A stretch of DNA of 43,273 nt from an uncultured Oscillospiraceae bacterium (GTDB lineage Bacteria > Bacillota > Clostridia > Oscillospirales > Oscillospiraceae), in NCBI GenBank assembly GCA_910577915.1, contig CAJTOM010000013.1, forward strand, positions 1-43,273, given 5' to 3'. The position numbers and the translations under genes were made by a program. Shown piece by piece: positions 24,638-32,284 of this stretch; the stretch's first letter is position 1, and every line of letters starts with the position of its first letter. The notes under the pieces are model-generated. The model was not told where the DNA came from and did no database searches. It saw only the letters and a program-made list of their open reading frames with translations.

Positions 24638-25366
24638 TCAATGACTGTGCGAGGCGCCGCCATCGCCGGCCGATGCCTCCCACACGCCCCCGTGATAGCA
24701 GATGTAGCAGCGGCTGTGATACCGCGCCAATTTTTCAAGGGATGCCTGGGCCCGCTCCATGTCGAGGCAGTACTCCGGATTTGCAACGGCCAATTTTTGC
24801 CCCTCCGTCACCGCCGCGTCGCCGGTCACCACAAAGGCCCCGTCCAGCGCCCGCACGGAGATGTGTCCCGGCGTATGTCCGGGCGTGGCGACGATCTCAC
24901 ATCCACCGCCCCAGTCAAATGTATCTCCCCCGCTAACGAGTCCGTCCAGCGGAACGGACGGAGCTTTTCTGAGGAGCTCGCAAAACTGTATGCCAAATGC
25001 TTTCTGCTCCGCAGGAAGCTGTTCCTGCATGCGCTCCGCCTGCTGAAGCCGGAGATTTTTCAGCGCCCCGGAGATATAGGGCGCTTCCTCCCTGGACGCC
25101 ATCACCTGTATACCGGGGTACCGCGCCTTGAGCTCCGCCGCCGCGCCCATGTGGTCATCGTCCTGGTGGGTCAGCAGCAGCCTGGTGATGCGCTCCGGCG
25201 GGATGTCGCGCCGGGCCAGCTCCGCCTCCAGCAGCGCCAGGGAACCGGGGTATCCGCAGTCGATGAGCACCACGTCCTCACCGCCAAAAAGCACCGCCGG
25301 GTGGAGATGCTGCTCCCAGCCGTCATTTACATATGTCAAATCCAATACCGCATATGCCCTACGCAC
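24638..25366 (-). CDS. MBL-fold metallo-hydrolase
   Basis: A 242-residue metallo-beta-lactamase-fold hydrolase from the GTG at 25366, which has GGAGGGAGATC upstream; the frame extends further but without a better signal. The metal-binding motif is LTHQDDDHMGA, followed by ATPGHTPGHIS, VTGDAAVT and a final histidine region (YHGGVWE). The family includes glyoxalase II and lactonases; the substrate cannot be inferred. Its start lies inside the end of the SdpI-like gene (8-bp overlap), so the two are translationally coupled. Confidence 0.87.
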   Translation of the reverse strand: MRRAYAVLDLTYVNDGWEQHLHPAVLFGGEDVVLIDCGYPGSLALLEAELARRDIPPERITRLLLTHQDDDHMGAAAELKARYPGIQVMASREEAPYISGALKNLRLQQAERMQEQLPAEQKAFGIQFCELLRKAPSVPLDGLVSGGDTFDWGGGCEIVATPGHTPGHISVRALDGAFVVTGDAAVTEGQKLAVANPEYCLDMERAQASLEKLARYHSRCYICYHGGVWEASAGDGGASHSH

Positions 25367-25763
25367 GATCTCCCTCCTCCCCGGCAGGGTCCCTTCTGCG
25401 CCCGTTCTCATGGAAGGTCCGCTTCAGCGCCGCCTCCACCGGCACAACCGACAGCACGGCGGCCGCACACTGCACGGCGGTGATCCCAATCCCCGCCGCG
25501 CCTATGGTCTCCGGCCCCTTCCCCCACACCGGCAGCAGCGCCACGGCAGAGATAACCAGCAGGACCCACCCCATTTTCCGCCACAGCCCCCCGCAGTAAG
25601 CGTGGGCAAAGACCCAGGTCTCCCTATTTTTCATGGACCTGGCCGTCCGATAGCCGTAGACGCTGTTCACGCGCTCCGGCGGCCTCGTCCTCCACAGCCC
25701 TCCGATCACCAGCATGCTCACCGGTATCAGCAGGCAGCATACCAGCATAAAACCCCAGAACAT
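25359..25763 (-). CDS. SdpI/YhfL-family membrane protein
   Basis: A 134-residue membrane protein with three hydrophobic segments and the SdpI signature VYGYRTARSMKNRETWVFAH in part (GYRT...S..N...W..A). SdpI gives immunity to the SdpC toxin in Bacillus subtilis, but most relatives have no toxin partner and no known role. No sdpC-like gene is nearby. The start follows GGGGGAC. It overlaps the MBL hydrolase gene at its 3' end. Confidence 0.82.
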   Translation of the reverse strand: MFWGFMLVCCLLIPVSMLVIGGLWRTRPPERVNSVYGYRTARSMKNRETWVFAHAYCGGLWRKMGWVLLVISAVALLPVWGKGPETIGAAGIGITAVQCAAAVLSVVPVEAALKRTFHENGRRRDPAGEEGDRA

Positions 25764-25835
25764 ACACAGTCCCCCATCCTATGATGATATGCCCGTATCA
25801 TATCACAGAAAATACCGCGCCGCAACCCAGTTTAT

Positions 25836-25872
25836 GAAAAACACGGGACAGCTGCATACAGCAGCTGTCCCG
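25836..25872 (-). terminator. Terminator after the P-type ATPase gene
   Basis: CGGGACAGCTGC and GCAGCTGTCCCG (12-bp perfect stem, ATACA loop). On the minus strand it is followed by GTTTTTC. Confidence 0.85.
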
Positions 25873-25893
25873 CAAAAACGGCGCGTTGCGCCT

Positions 25894-27990
25894 CTATTTC
25901 CGATTGATTCGCAGTGTGTTGAGCACGCACAGCATGCACACGCCCACGTCGGCGAATACACCGGCCCACAGCTCCACATACCCCATGACGGACAGAAGCA
26001 TCACCAGCACCTTGACGGCGATGGCAAAGATGATGTTCTCCGTGGCAATACGGCTGGTGCGGCGGGCAATGCGGATGCCAGAGGCGATTTTGCTGGGCTC
26101 GTCGCCCATGATGATGACGTCGGCGGTCTCGATGGCGGCGTCGGCGCCCAGCCCCCCCATGGCGATGCCGATGTCCGCGGAGGCCAGCACCGGCGTGTCG
26201 TTGATGCCGTCCCCGGCGTAGAGGAGCCGCCCCTTGCCGGTGAGATGGGACCGCAGGGTCTCCAGCTCCCGGAGCTTATCCTGGGGCAGCAGCTCGCCCA
26301 CCGCCCGGTCCAGGCCGATCTCCCCGGCGATCTCCGCCACCACCGGCGCGCTGTCCCCAGAGAGCATGGCGGTCTCCCGGACTCCCAGCGCGCGCAGACC
26401 GCTGATGGCCGCTTTCGCATCAGCTTTGGGCGCGTCCCGCAGCAGCACGGCCCCCCGGTAGACACCGTCCGCCGCCACATACACCACCGTGGCCGCCGTC
26501 TTCGGCCGCTCCGGCAGAGCCACCCCCGCCTCCGTCAGAAAGTCCCGCTTTCCGGCCAGGATCCGGCGTCCCCCGGCCAGAACGGACACGCCGTGGCCGG
26601 ACCGCTCCCGGAAGTCCTCCAGCCCGCCCTCATCCACGCTCCCGCCATAGGCGGCCAGAATGGACTGGGCGATAGGGTGGTTGGAGCGGCACTCCGCCAT
26701 AGCGGCCAGCTCCAGCAGCTCCTCCCGCGATACCCCCTCCGCCGTGAGGCAGCCAGACACGGAGAAGCGCCCCTCCGTCAGCGTACCGGTCTTGTCGAAG
26801 GCCACAATCTGCGCCTCCGCCAAGGTCTCCAGGTGGTTGCCCCCCTTGACCAGCACCCCCTCCCGGGAGGCCCGGCCGATGCCGGCGAAAAAGCTGAGGG
26901 GCACGGAGATCACCAGGGCACAGGGACAGGAGATCACCAGAAAGCACAGCGCGCTGTAGACGGATCTGCCCCAGCTCATCAGCCCCACCAGGGGCGGCAG
27001 GACCGCCACCACCGCCGCCGCCAGACAGACAATGGGGGTGTAGACCCTGGCGAAGCGGGTGATGAACTTCTCGCTGGCGGCCTTTTTCTCTGAGGCGTGC
27101 TCCACCATCTCCAGAATTTTGCTGGCGGTGGACTCCCCGAAGCTCTTCTCCACCCGGATCTCCAGCGCGCCGCTGAGGTTGATGCACCCCGCCATCACCG
27201 GCTGTCCGGCGGAGATGTCCCTGGGCACGGACTCGCCGGTGAGGGCGGCGGTGTCCAGCTGGGAGCTGCCCTCCAGCACCACGCCGTCCAAGGGCACCTT
27301 CTCGCCGGGCCGGACCAAAATCGTCTGCCCCACCTGGATGTCCCGGGCCTCCACCTCCCTGCTCTGTCCGTTTTCCAGCAGGTTAGCCCGGTCAGGCCGA
27401 ACGTCCAGCAGGGCGGAGATGGACTTGCGGGAGGAGGAGACCGCCCTGGTCTGCAGGTACTCCCCCAGCCGGTACAGCAGAAACACCAGCACGCCCTCGG
27501 GGATCTCACCGATGCACACCGCGCCGATGCCGGCGATGGCCATCAAAAAACTCTCGCCGAACACGTCCCCGTGCCGGATGTTGCTGACCGCCTGGACGAT
27601 GATCTCTGCCGCCACGACCAGAAACGCCGCCAGAAGCACCGCCGTGGAGATCCAGCCCGGCACATACCGGGATATGTGCAGCAGCAGCCCCACCCCCAGC
27701 AGTACCGCGCCGGCGGCCAGAGTGATAAGCTCCCGCCGGGCCTCTGCGGGGTCCTGCTCGTGATTGTGGTCGTGGCCGCAGCCGCAGCCGTCGCTATGGA
27801 CATGACTGTGGCCGCAGCAGCCCTCGTGGTGGTGCTCGTGGTGCTCATGGTCGTGTCCGCAGCAGTGCTCGTGCCCGTCATGGTTCTCATGGTGGTTCTC
27901 ATGGCAGCCGTGATGTCCGTGGTCATGGCCGCAGCCGCAGTGCTCGTGCTCATGCGCGTGCGCGTGAACCGCCTGTTTCTCTTTTTCCAT
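25894..27990 (-). CDS. P1B-type Zn/Cd/Co-exporting ATPase with His-rich N-terminus
   Basis: Heavy-metal efflux ATPase of 698 residues (ZntA/CadA type). The cytosolic N-terminus (about 1-80) lacks the usual HMA domain and is instead packed with His, Cys, Asp and Glu (HAHAHEHEHCGCGHDHGHH and similar blocks). Eight membrane helices are expected. The ion path has SCPCALVIS, the phosphorylation site is Asp399 in FDKTGTLTEG, with HPIAQ, GDGINDTPVLA and a terminal helix. A single operon with the ArsR-family repressor lies just upstream (3-bp gap), and the CadC-like pattern of that repressor supports Zn, Cd or Pb as cargo. Confidence 0.93.
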   Translation of the reverse strand: MEKEKQAVHAHAHEHEHCGCGHDHGHHGCHENHHENHDGHEHCCGHDHEHHEHHHEGCCGHSHVHSDGCGCGHDHNHEQDPAEARRELITLAAGAVLLGVGLLLHISRYVPGWISTAVLLAAFLVVAAEIIVQAVSNIRHGDVFGESFLMAIAGIGAVCIGEIPEGVLVFLLYRLGEYLQTRAVSSSRKSISALLDVRPDRANLLENGQSREVEARDIQVGQTILVRPGEKVPLDGVVLEGSSQLDTAALTGESVPRDISAGQPVMAGCINLSGALEIRVEKSFGESTASKILEMVEHASEKKAASEKFITRFARVYTPIVCLAAAVVAVLPPLVGLMSWGRSVYSALCFLVISCPCALVISVPLSFFAGIGRASREGVLVKGGNHLETLAEAQIVAFDKTGTLTEGRFSVSGCLTAEGVSREELLELAAMAECRSNHPIAQSILAAYGGSVDEGGLEDFRERSGHGVSVLAGGRRILAGKRDFLTEAGVALPERPKTAATVVYVAADGVYRGAVLLRDAPKADAKAAISGLRALGVRETAMLSGDSAPVVAEIAGEIGLDRAVGELLPQDKLRELETLRSHLTGKGRLLYAGDGINDTPVLASADIGIAMGGLGADAAIETADVIIMGDEPSKIASGIRIARRTSRIATENIIFAIAVKVLVMLLSVMGYVELWAGVFADVGVCMLCVLNTLRINRK

Positions 27991-27993
27991 CCT

Positions 27994-28371
27994 TTACCCC
28001 TCCATCTCTTCCATCACATGGTCAAAGGCCATGGCAAAAATCTGCCCGATATGGGCGTCGTCCAGGGAGTAGTACACCACTCTCCCCTGCTTGCGGCTCT
28101 TCACGATCCGCGAGACCTTCAGCAGCCGCAGCTGGTGGCTGATGGCGCTCTGGCTCATCCCCAGCAGCGCCGCCAGGTCGCACACGCACATCTCCTCCAC
28201 GTTCAGCGCGCAGATAATTCTGGCACGGGTGGAGTCCCCGAACACCTTGAACAGCTCGGAGACCTCGTACACCGGCGTCTCGTCAGGCATCTTCGCCCTG
28301 ACACGCGCCAGCACATCCTCGTGGATGACGCTGACCTCGCAGACATCAATGGGCTCCCCCGTCATGGACAT
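27994..28371 (-). CDS. ArsR/SmtB-family metal-responsive repressor (CadC-like)
   Basis: A 125-residue winged-helix repressor. It keeps both metal-site signatures of CadC/SmtB: Cys11 near the N-terminus with Cys62 and Cys64 in EEMCVCDLAALLG (thiolate site), and Asp105, His107, His118 and Glu121 in the C-terminal helix (second site). The recognition helix is SQSAISHQLRLLK. Metal binding should release it from the operator at 28393-28418. A second ATG six bases downstream (28365) has the better spacing to the AAAGGGGG ribosome site and may be the real start. It precedes and likely controls the P-type ATPase. Confidence 0.92.
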   Translation of the reverse strand: MSMTGEPIDVCEVSVIHEDVLARVRAKMPDETPVYEVSELFKVFGDSTRARIICALNVEEMCVCDLAALLGMSQSAISHQLRLLKVSRIVKSRKQGRVVYYSLDDAHIGQIFAMAFDHVMEEMEG

Positions 28372-28392
28372 CCCCCTTTCCTTCTACAGTTG

Positions 28393-28448
28393 AACATATG
28401 AGCAACTGTTCATATGTTGTATTATACATCATCCAGACCATTTGTCAA
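28393..28448 (-). promoter_or_regulatory. Promoter and ArsR-type operator of the metal efflux operon
   Basis: Minus-strand TTGACA (28443-28448), 16 bp, TATAAT (28421-28426). Immediately downstream is ATATGAGCA-AC-TGTTCATAT (28396-28415), extendable to AACATATGA...TCATATGTT at 28393-28418. This is the classic ArsR/SmtB dyad with one mismatch, and it covers the start point. Confidence 0.88.
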
Positions 28449-28481
28449 GAGGGGCGCGCGATTTTTTTCGCACGCCCCTCC
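28449..28481 (-). terminator. Possible hairpin after the TmrB-like gene
   Basis: GAGGGGCGCGCG and CGCACGCCCCTC pair with one mismatch around ATTTTTTT. On the minus strand no T-tract follows, so it may be a weak or Rho-independent-like stop placed directly before the cadC-type promoter. Confidence 0.4.
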
Positions 28482-28485
28482 CTCC

Positions 28486-29082
28486 TCACCGTATGTGCCG
28501 GACCGCCACCCGCAGCCGGTCCATGTTCCGCGCCAGCGCGCCCCTGCGGTCGGGGGACAGCGCCAGTGCGCAGGCCTCCCCGATCCGGTCCACGATCTGG
28601 TTCACCGTCATCCGGTCCGTCTCAATTCTGATCCCCGGCACGCCGCTGCCGAAAAACGCCAGGCACCGCTCGATAGCCTCCACCGCGAAGGCCTCCCGGC
28701 CCAGCATGCCCAGGTTCCGCCTCCTCAGCCGCTTCAAAATGGTCTCCCGGCTGGCGCACAGGATGCAGTGGGCCACCGGCACCCCCTCGTCCGTCAGGCG
28801 TTGGATGATCTCCTCATAGTAGGCCGGATTCACCAGGGTCATGGGCACAATGAGGGTCCCCTCATAGGTCCCGTGGAGCTCCCGCAGCATCTGATAGGTA
28901 AAGGTCCGCCACAGCGCCATATCCTGAAAGTCCGCCGTGCGGCAGGCCTGGGGCATGTTCTGTCTCAGGAAGAATCCGGCCTGCTCCGGGTCGTAGACAA
29001 AGGAGGGCGTCAGCCGCCGGTGGAGCTCATAGGCCGCCGTGGTCTTTCCCGCGCCGAAGGCCCCGTTGATCCAGATCACCAC
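28486..29082 (-). CDS. TmrB-like P-loop protein
   Basis: A 198-residue nucleotide-binding protein resembling Bacillus TmrB, which confers tunicamycin resistance: VIWINGAFGAGKTTAAYELHRRL at the N-terminus in part, Walker A GAFGAGKTT, then YDPEQAGFFLR and LWRTFTYQMLREL. The fold is that of small kinases such as chloramphenicol phosphotransferase. It starts with GTG at 29082 (or the GTG one codon later), immediately after the tgt stop, with GGAGGAG upstream, so it is the last gene of the queA-tgt cluster. A resistance role is inferred from family resemblance only. Confidence 0.82.
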   Translation of the reverse strand: MVIWINGAFGAGKTTAAYELHRRLTPSFVYDPEQAGFFLRQNMPQACRTADFQDMALWRTFTYQMLRELHGTYEGTLIVPMTLVNPAYYEEIIQRLTDEGVPVAHCILCASRETILKRLRRRNLGMLGREAFAVEAIERCLAFFGSGVPGIRIETDRMTVNQIVDRIGEACALALSPDRRGALARNMDRLRVAVRHIR

Positions 29083-30216
29083 CTATATTCTCTCCTCCAC
29101 CTTTCGGCTGTACTCCGCCCGGAAGGCGTCGTATTCCCCGGCGTCCAGCGCGTCCCGGATGCGCTCCATGAGGGTGTTGTAAAACCAGAGGTTGTGCATC
29201 ACCGCCAGGCGCATGGCCAGCATCTCCTCCGCCTTGAAGAGGTGGCGCAGATAGGCCCGGGAGAAGCTGCGGCAGGCGGGACAGCCGCAGCCCGGCTCGA
29301 TGGGCCGCTCGTCCAGCTTGTATTTTTCGTTTTTGATGTTCAGACTGCCGCTCCAGGTAAACAGCTTCCCGTGGCGGGCGTTCCGGGCGGGCATGACGCA
29401 GTCGAAGAAATCGACGCCCCGCCAGACGGCCTCAATGATGTTGGAGGGGGTGCCCACCCCCATGAGGTAGCGTGGCTTGTCCTCCGGCGCGTGAGGCAGG
29501 GTCACATCCAGAATGCGGTACATGACCGCCGTCTCCTCCCCCACCGCCAGCCCGCCGATGCCGTAGCCGTCGCAGTCCACCTTGGCGCTCTCCTGCATGC
29601 TCCAGACGCGCAGGTCCTCATAGGTGCCCCCTTGGTTGATGCCGAAGAGCATCTGCCGGGGGTTCACGCAGTCCGGCAGGGCGTTGAGGCGGTCGTGCTC
29701 TGCCTTGCAGCGCCTGAGCCAGCGCACGGTCCGCTCACAGGACTGCTTCACATAGTCGTAGGGGGCGGGGTTCTCCACGCACTCGTCGAAGGCCATGGCG
29801 ATGTCGCTGCCCAGCCGGGACTGGATGCCCATGGACTCCTCGGGCCCCATAAAGATGCGCCGCCCGTCGACGTGGGAGGCAAAGGTGACCCCCTCCTCGG
29901 TGATCTTCCGCAATCCCGCCAGCGAGAACACCTGGAACCCCCCGGAGTCCGTCAGAATGGGCCCGTCCCAGTCCATCATCTTGTGGAGCCCCCCCAGGGC
30001 CCGCACCACCTCGTCCCCCGGCCGGAGGTGGAGGTGGTAGGTGTTGCTCAGCTCGATCTGGCATTTGAGCGCCTTCAGATCGTGGGCGCTGACCGCCCCC
30101 TTGATAGCCCCCTGGGTGCCCACATTCATAAAGACGGGGGTCTGCACCTCCCCGCCGTGGGCGCATAAAAACCGGCCCCGCCGCGCGCGGCCTTCCTGCT
30201 TGATGACCTTGAACAT
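29083..30216 (-). CDS. tgt: Queuine tRNA-ribosyltransferase
   Basis: tRNA-guanine transglycosylase that exchanges G34 of GUN-anticodon tRNAs for preQ1. Full length at 377 residues. Catalytic Asp90 is in LTDSGGFQVFSL; substrate-pocket residues lie in FDECVENPAPY and GGLAVGE. The C-terminal zinc site is CGCPACRSFSRAYLRHL...MHNLWFY (three Cys and His). AAGGAG precedes the ATG. It works with QueA encoded four genes upstream in the same run; the usual order queA-tgt is interrupted here by two small genes. Confidence 0.97.
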   Translation of the reverse strand: MFKVIKQEGRARRGRFLCAHGGEVQTPVFMNVGTQGAIKGAVSAHDLKALKCQIELSNTYHLHLRPGDEVVRALGGLHKMMDWDGPILTDSGGFQVFSLAGLRKITEEGVTFASHVDGRRIFMGPEESMGIQSRLGSDIAMAFDECVENPAPYDYVKQSCERTVRWLRRCKAEHDRLNALPDCVNPRQMLFGINQGGTYEDLRVWSMQESAKVDCDGYGIGGLAVGEETAVMYRILDVTLPHAPEDKPRYLMGVGTPSNIIEAVWRGVDFFDCVMPARNARHGKLFTWSGSLNIKNEKYKLDERPIEPGCGCPACRSFSRAYLRHLFKAEEMLAMRLAVMHNLWFYNTLMERIRDALDAGEYDAFRAEYSRKVEERI

Positions 30217-30289
30217 AAGGTAACTCCTTGTCTTTGGATTCCGTTATCTCTCTTACGGAGCAGCATGCCCGGAGATTTTGACCGGCCGC

Positions 30290-30544
30290 CTATAGGCTGC
30301 GGAACCAGCCCTTCAGCTCCGCCTTCCGCTCCGAGGGCAGCAGGCCTTTCCGCACGCCCTCCGCCGCCCCCGCCAGGGCCTCCAGCTGGTGGAGGCAGGC
30401 GGTCTCATCCACTTGGGTCCGGATGCGGAGGAACGCCTCCTCCGCCCCCAGCTCCCGCAGCTGATCCGGGGTCTCAATACCCGCTTTCTCCAAATTCTCC
30501 GCCAGCTTGGGACCGATGTTGGGCAGATCAATCAGCCGCTCCAT
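30290..30544 (-). CDS. TfoX C-terminal domain protein (helix-hairpin-helix)
   Basis: An 84-residue protein: LIDLPNIGPKLAENLEKAGIETPDQLRELGAEEAF in pieces is the TfoX C-terminal helix-hairpin-helix motif, followed by VDETACLHQLEALAGAAEG and a basic end. Stand-alone TfoX-C proteins are common in Firmicutes with no known role; TfoX itself links to competence in Proteobacteria. Its start overlaps the end of the small membrane-protein gene by 17 bp, so it is translated from the same message. Confidence 0.87.
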   Translation of the reverse strand: MERLIDLPNIGPKLAENLEKAGIETPDQLRELGAEEAFLRIRTQVDETACLHQLEALAGAAEGVRKGLLPSERKAELKGWFRSL

Positions 30545-30755
30545 CCTCCAGGGCCTCCTTCTCTTTTTTGGGTGCGTTGGGGTCCTCCGTCAGCATGCCG
30601 TCGTAGTAGCTCTTATGGGCGGCGTCCTTCTTGTCCATCCACCGGGCCAGCCGCGGCGTAATCCACAGAGCACCGCCTACAATCACCAGAAACAGCACCA
30701 CAAAAATAACCGGCGCCACCGTGTCCCCCACGTGGCCCTTCAGCAGTGACAGCAT
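30528..30755 (-). CDS. Small single-pass membrane protein
   Basis: A 75-residue protein I do not recognise, starting at the ATG at 30755 with AAGGAGGCG just upstream. One transmembrane helix (about 13-33, IFVVLFLVIVGGALWI) is followed by RLARWMDKK and an acidic tail. It sits where yajC is found in many queA-tgt operons, but the sequence does not look like YajC. It overlaps the TfoX-C gene. Confidence 0.65.
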   Translation of the reverse strand: MLSLLKGHVGDTVAPVIFVVLFLVIVGGALWITPRLARWMDKKDAAHKSYYDGMLTEDPNAPKKEKEALEDGAAD

Positions 30756-30766
30756 ATCGCGCCTCC

Positions 30767-31801
30767 TTAACAAATCATCATCGCGTCGCCGAAGGAGAAA
30801 AACCTGTACCGCTCCCGCACCGCCTCCTCATAGGCGGCCAGCACCTGCTCGCGGCCCGCCAAGGCGGACACCAGCATGATGAGCGTGCTCTCCGGCAGAT
30901 GAAAATTGGTGATGAGCCCGTCGAGTACCTTGAAGCGGTAGCCGGGGTAGATGAAGATATTGGTCCACCCGGCCCGTGCCTCCATGCGGCCGTCCTCCCC
31001 CGCCCAGCTCTCCACGGTCCGGCAGGAGGTGGTGCCCACGCAGATCACCCGGCCGCCGGAGGCTTTGGTGCGGTTGATGAGATCCGCCGTCTCCTGGGGA
31101 AGCACACAGTACTCGCTGTGCATGTCGTGGCCCTCGACCTCCTCCTCCTTCACCGGGCGGAAGGTGCCCAGCCCCACGTGGAGCGTGACGTAGCCGATTT
31201 CCACGCCCATGGCCCGGACCTGCTCCATCAGCTCCCTGGTGAAGTGGAGGCCCGCCGTGGGGGCGGCGGCGGAGCCGGACACCCTGGCGTATACCGTCTG
31301 GTACCGCTCCCGGTCCTGGAGCTCCGCCTTGATATAGGGCGGCAGGGGCATCCGGCCCAGGCGCTCCAGCACCTCCAGGAAGATGCCCTCGTAGGTGAAG
31401 CGGACCAGGCGGTTGCCCCCCTCCGCCTCGCCCACGATCTCCGCCGTCAGCTCTCCGCCGAAGGAGACCCGGGCGCCGGGGCGCAGCTTCTTTCCGGGGC
31501 GGACCAGACACTCCCAGGTGTTCTCCCCCCGGTCGATGAGCAGCAGGATCTCGCAGGCCCCGCCCAGGGTTCCGTCCGGCCGGACGCGGCTGCCTAGAAG
31601 CCGGGCGGGCAGGACGCGGGAGTCGTTCATAATGAGGCAGTCGCCGGGGCGCAGCAGCCGGGGCAGGTCGTGAAACTGCCGGTGGGTCCGTGCGCCGGTC
31701 TCCCGGTCCAGCACCAGAAGCCGGGAGGCGTCCCGGCGCTCCAAGGGAGTCTGGGCGATCAGCTCCGGGGGCAGGTCGTAGTAAAAGTCGTGAGTTTTCA
31801 A
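30767..31801 (-). CDS. queA: S-adenosylmethionine:tRNA ribosyltransferase-isomerase
   Basis: Transfers the ribose of SAM to preQ1-modified tRNA to make epoxyqueuosine. It has 344 residues from the TTG at 31801, which follows AAAGGA and gives the classical N-terminus (KTHDFYYDLPPELIAQ); a GTG seven codons upstream lacks a ribosome site. Landmarks: NDSRVLPARLLG, GLHFT (SAGLHFT-like, here PTAGLHFT), HVGLGTFRPV and GTTSCRTVES. It acts after Tgt in queuosine synthesis. The following gene on the strand starts 11 bp after its stop. Confidence 0.96.
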   Translation of the reverse strand: MKTHDFYYDLPPELIAQTPLERRDASRLLVLDRETGARTHRQFHDLPRLLRPGDCLIMNDSRVLPARLLGSRVRPDGTLGGACEILLLIDRGENTWECLVRPGKKLRPGARVSFGGELTAEIVGEAEGGNRLVRFTYEGIFLEVLERLGRMPLPPYIKAELQDRERYQTVYARVSGSAAAPTAGLHFTRELMEQVRAMGVEIGYVTLHVGLGTFRPVKEEEVEGHDMHSEYCVLPQETADLINRTKASGGRVICVGTTSCRTVESWAGEDGRMEARAGWTNIFIYPGYRFKVLDGLITNFHLPESTLIMLVSALAGREQVLAAYEEAVRERYRFFSFGDAMMIC

Positions 31802-31825
31802 TCGCTGTCCTTTCCGGGACACGGC

Positions 31826-32230
31826 TCAGCGCTGATAGCCGGCGATGCCGGCTTCGCTGTAGGGCCGCAGTCCCATAGCAGTATAGAAGGCGTTGCTGTT
31901 CCGGTCGCTGGCGTCGGTGACAAGCGTGAACATGCGGACGCCGGAATATCGCTCCATTGTCCGGCGGAGCAGCGTTTGCCCGATGCCCTGCCGCCGGCAG
32001 GCGGCGGATACCAGCAGATCCTGCACATACAGGATATGTTCCCCATCTCCCACGCATCTGATAAATCCCACCAGCGTTTCTTCCTCAAACGCGCCCAGGA
32101 GAAACAGAGAGCGCTCCAGCGCCCGGGACATGCGCTCGCCGCTGTCCAAATAGGCCGTCCATCTGGCGTCCCGGTAGAGGGACAGCACCTGAGGGAGCTG
32201 TTCTGCGCCGAAGGCGCGGTATGTGATCAT
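31826..32230 (-). CDS. GNAT family N-acetyltransferase
   Basis: A 134-residue GNAT enzyme: YVQDLLVSAACRRQGIGQTLL holds the acetyl-CoA pyrophosphate loop (RRQGIG), and ASDRNSNAFYTAMGLRP the C-terminal motif. It likely acetylates a small amine; the substrate is unknown. GAAAGGAG lies before the ATG. It lies 24 bp upstream of the queA start and 54 bp after the SpoIID-like gene, so it may belong to the same long transcript. Confidence 0.88.
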   Translation of the reverse strand: MITYRAFGAEQLPQVLSLYRDARWTAYLDSGERMSRALERSLFLLGAFEEETLVGFIRCVGDGEHILYVQDLLVSAACRRQGIGQTLLRRTMERYSGVRMFTLVTDASDRNSNAFYTAMGLRPYSEAGIAGYQR

Positions 32231-32284
32231 GGGAAAGCTCCTTTCCGGCCCGTCAGCGGGCCCGCGCAGCGGCCACAGCAGTGC

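Noticed and set aside
25359..25763. An SdpI-type toxin immunity system
   Set aside because: Only the SdpI-like membrane protein is present; no sdpA, sdpB or sdpC-like gene is next to it.
27543..27953. Tandem-repeat-like DNA that might be a CRISPR or minisatellite
   Set aside because: The repetition is the codon pattern of the His-rich N-terminus of the P-type ATPase (CAC, CAT, GAG, GGC codons). There are no spacers of uniform length.
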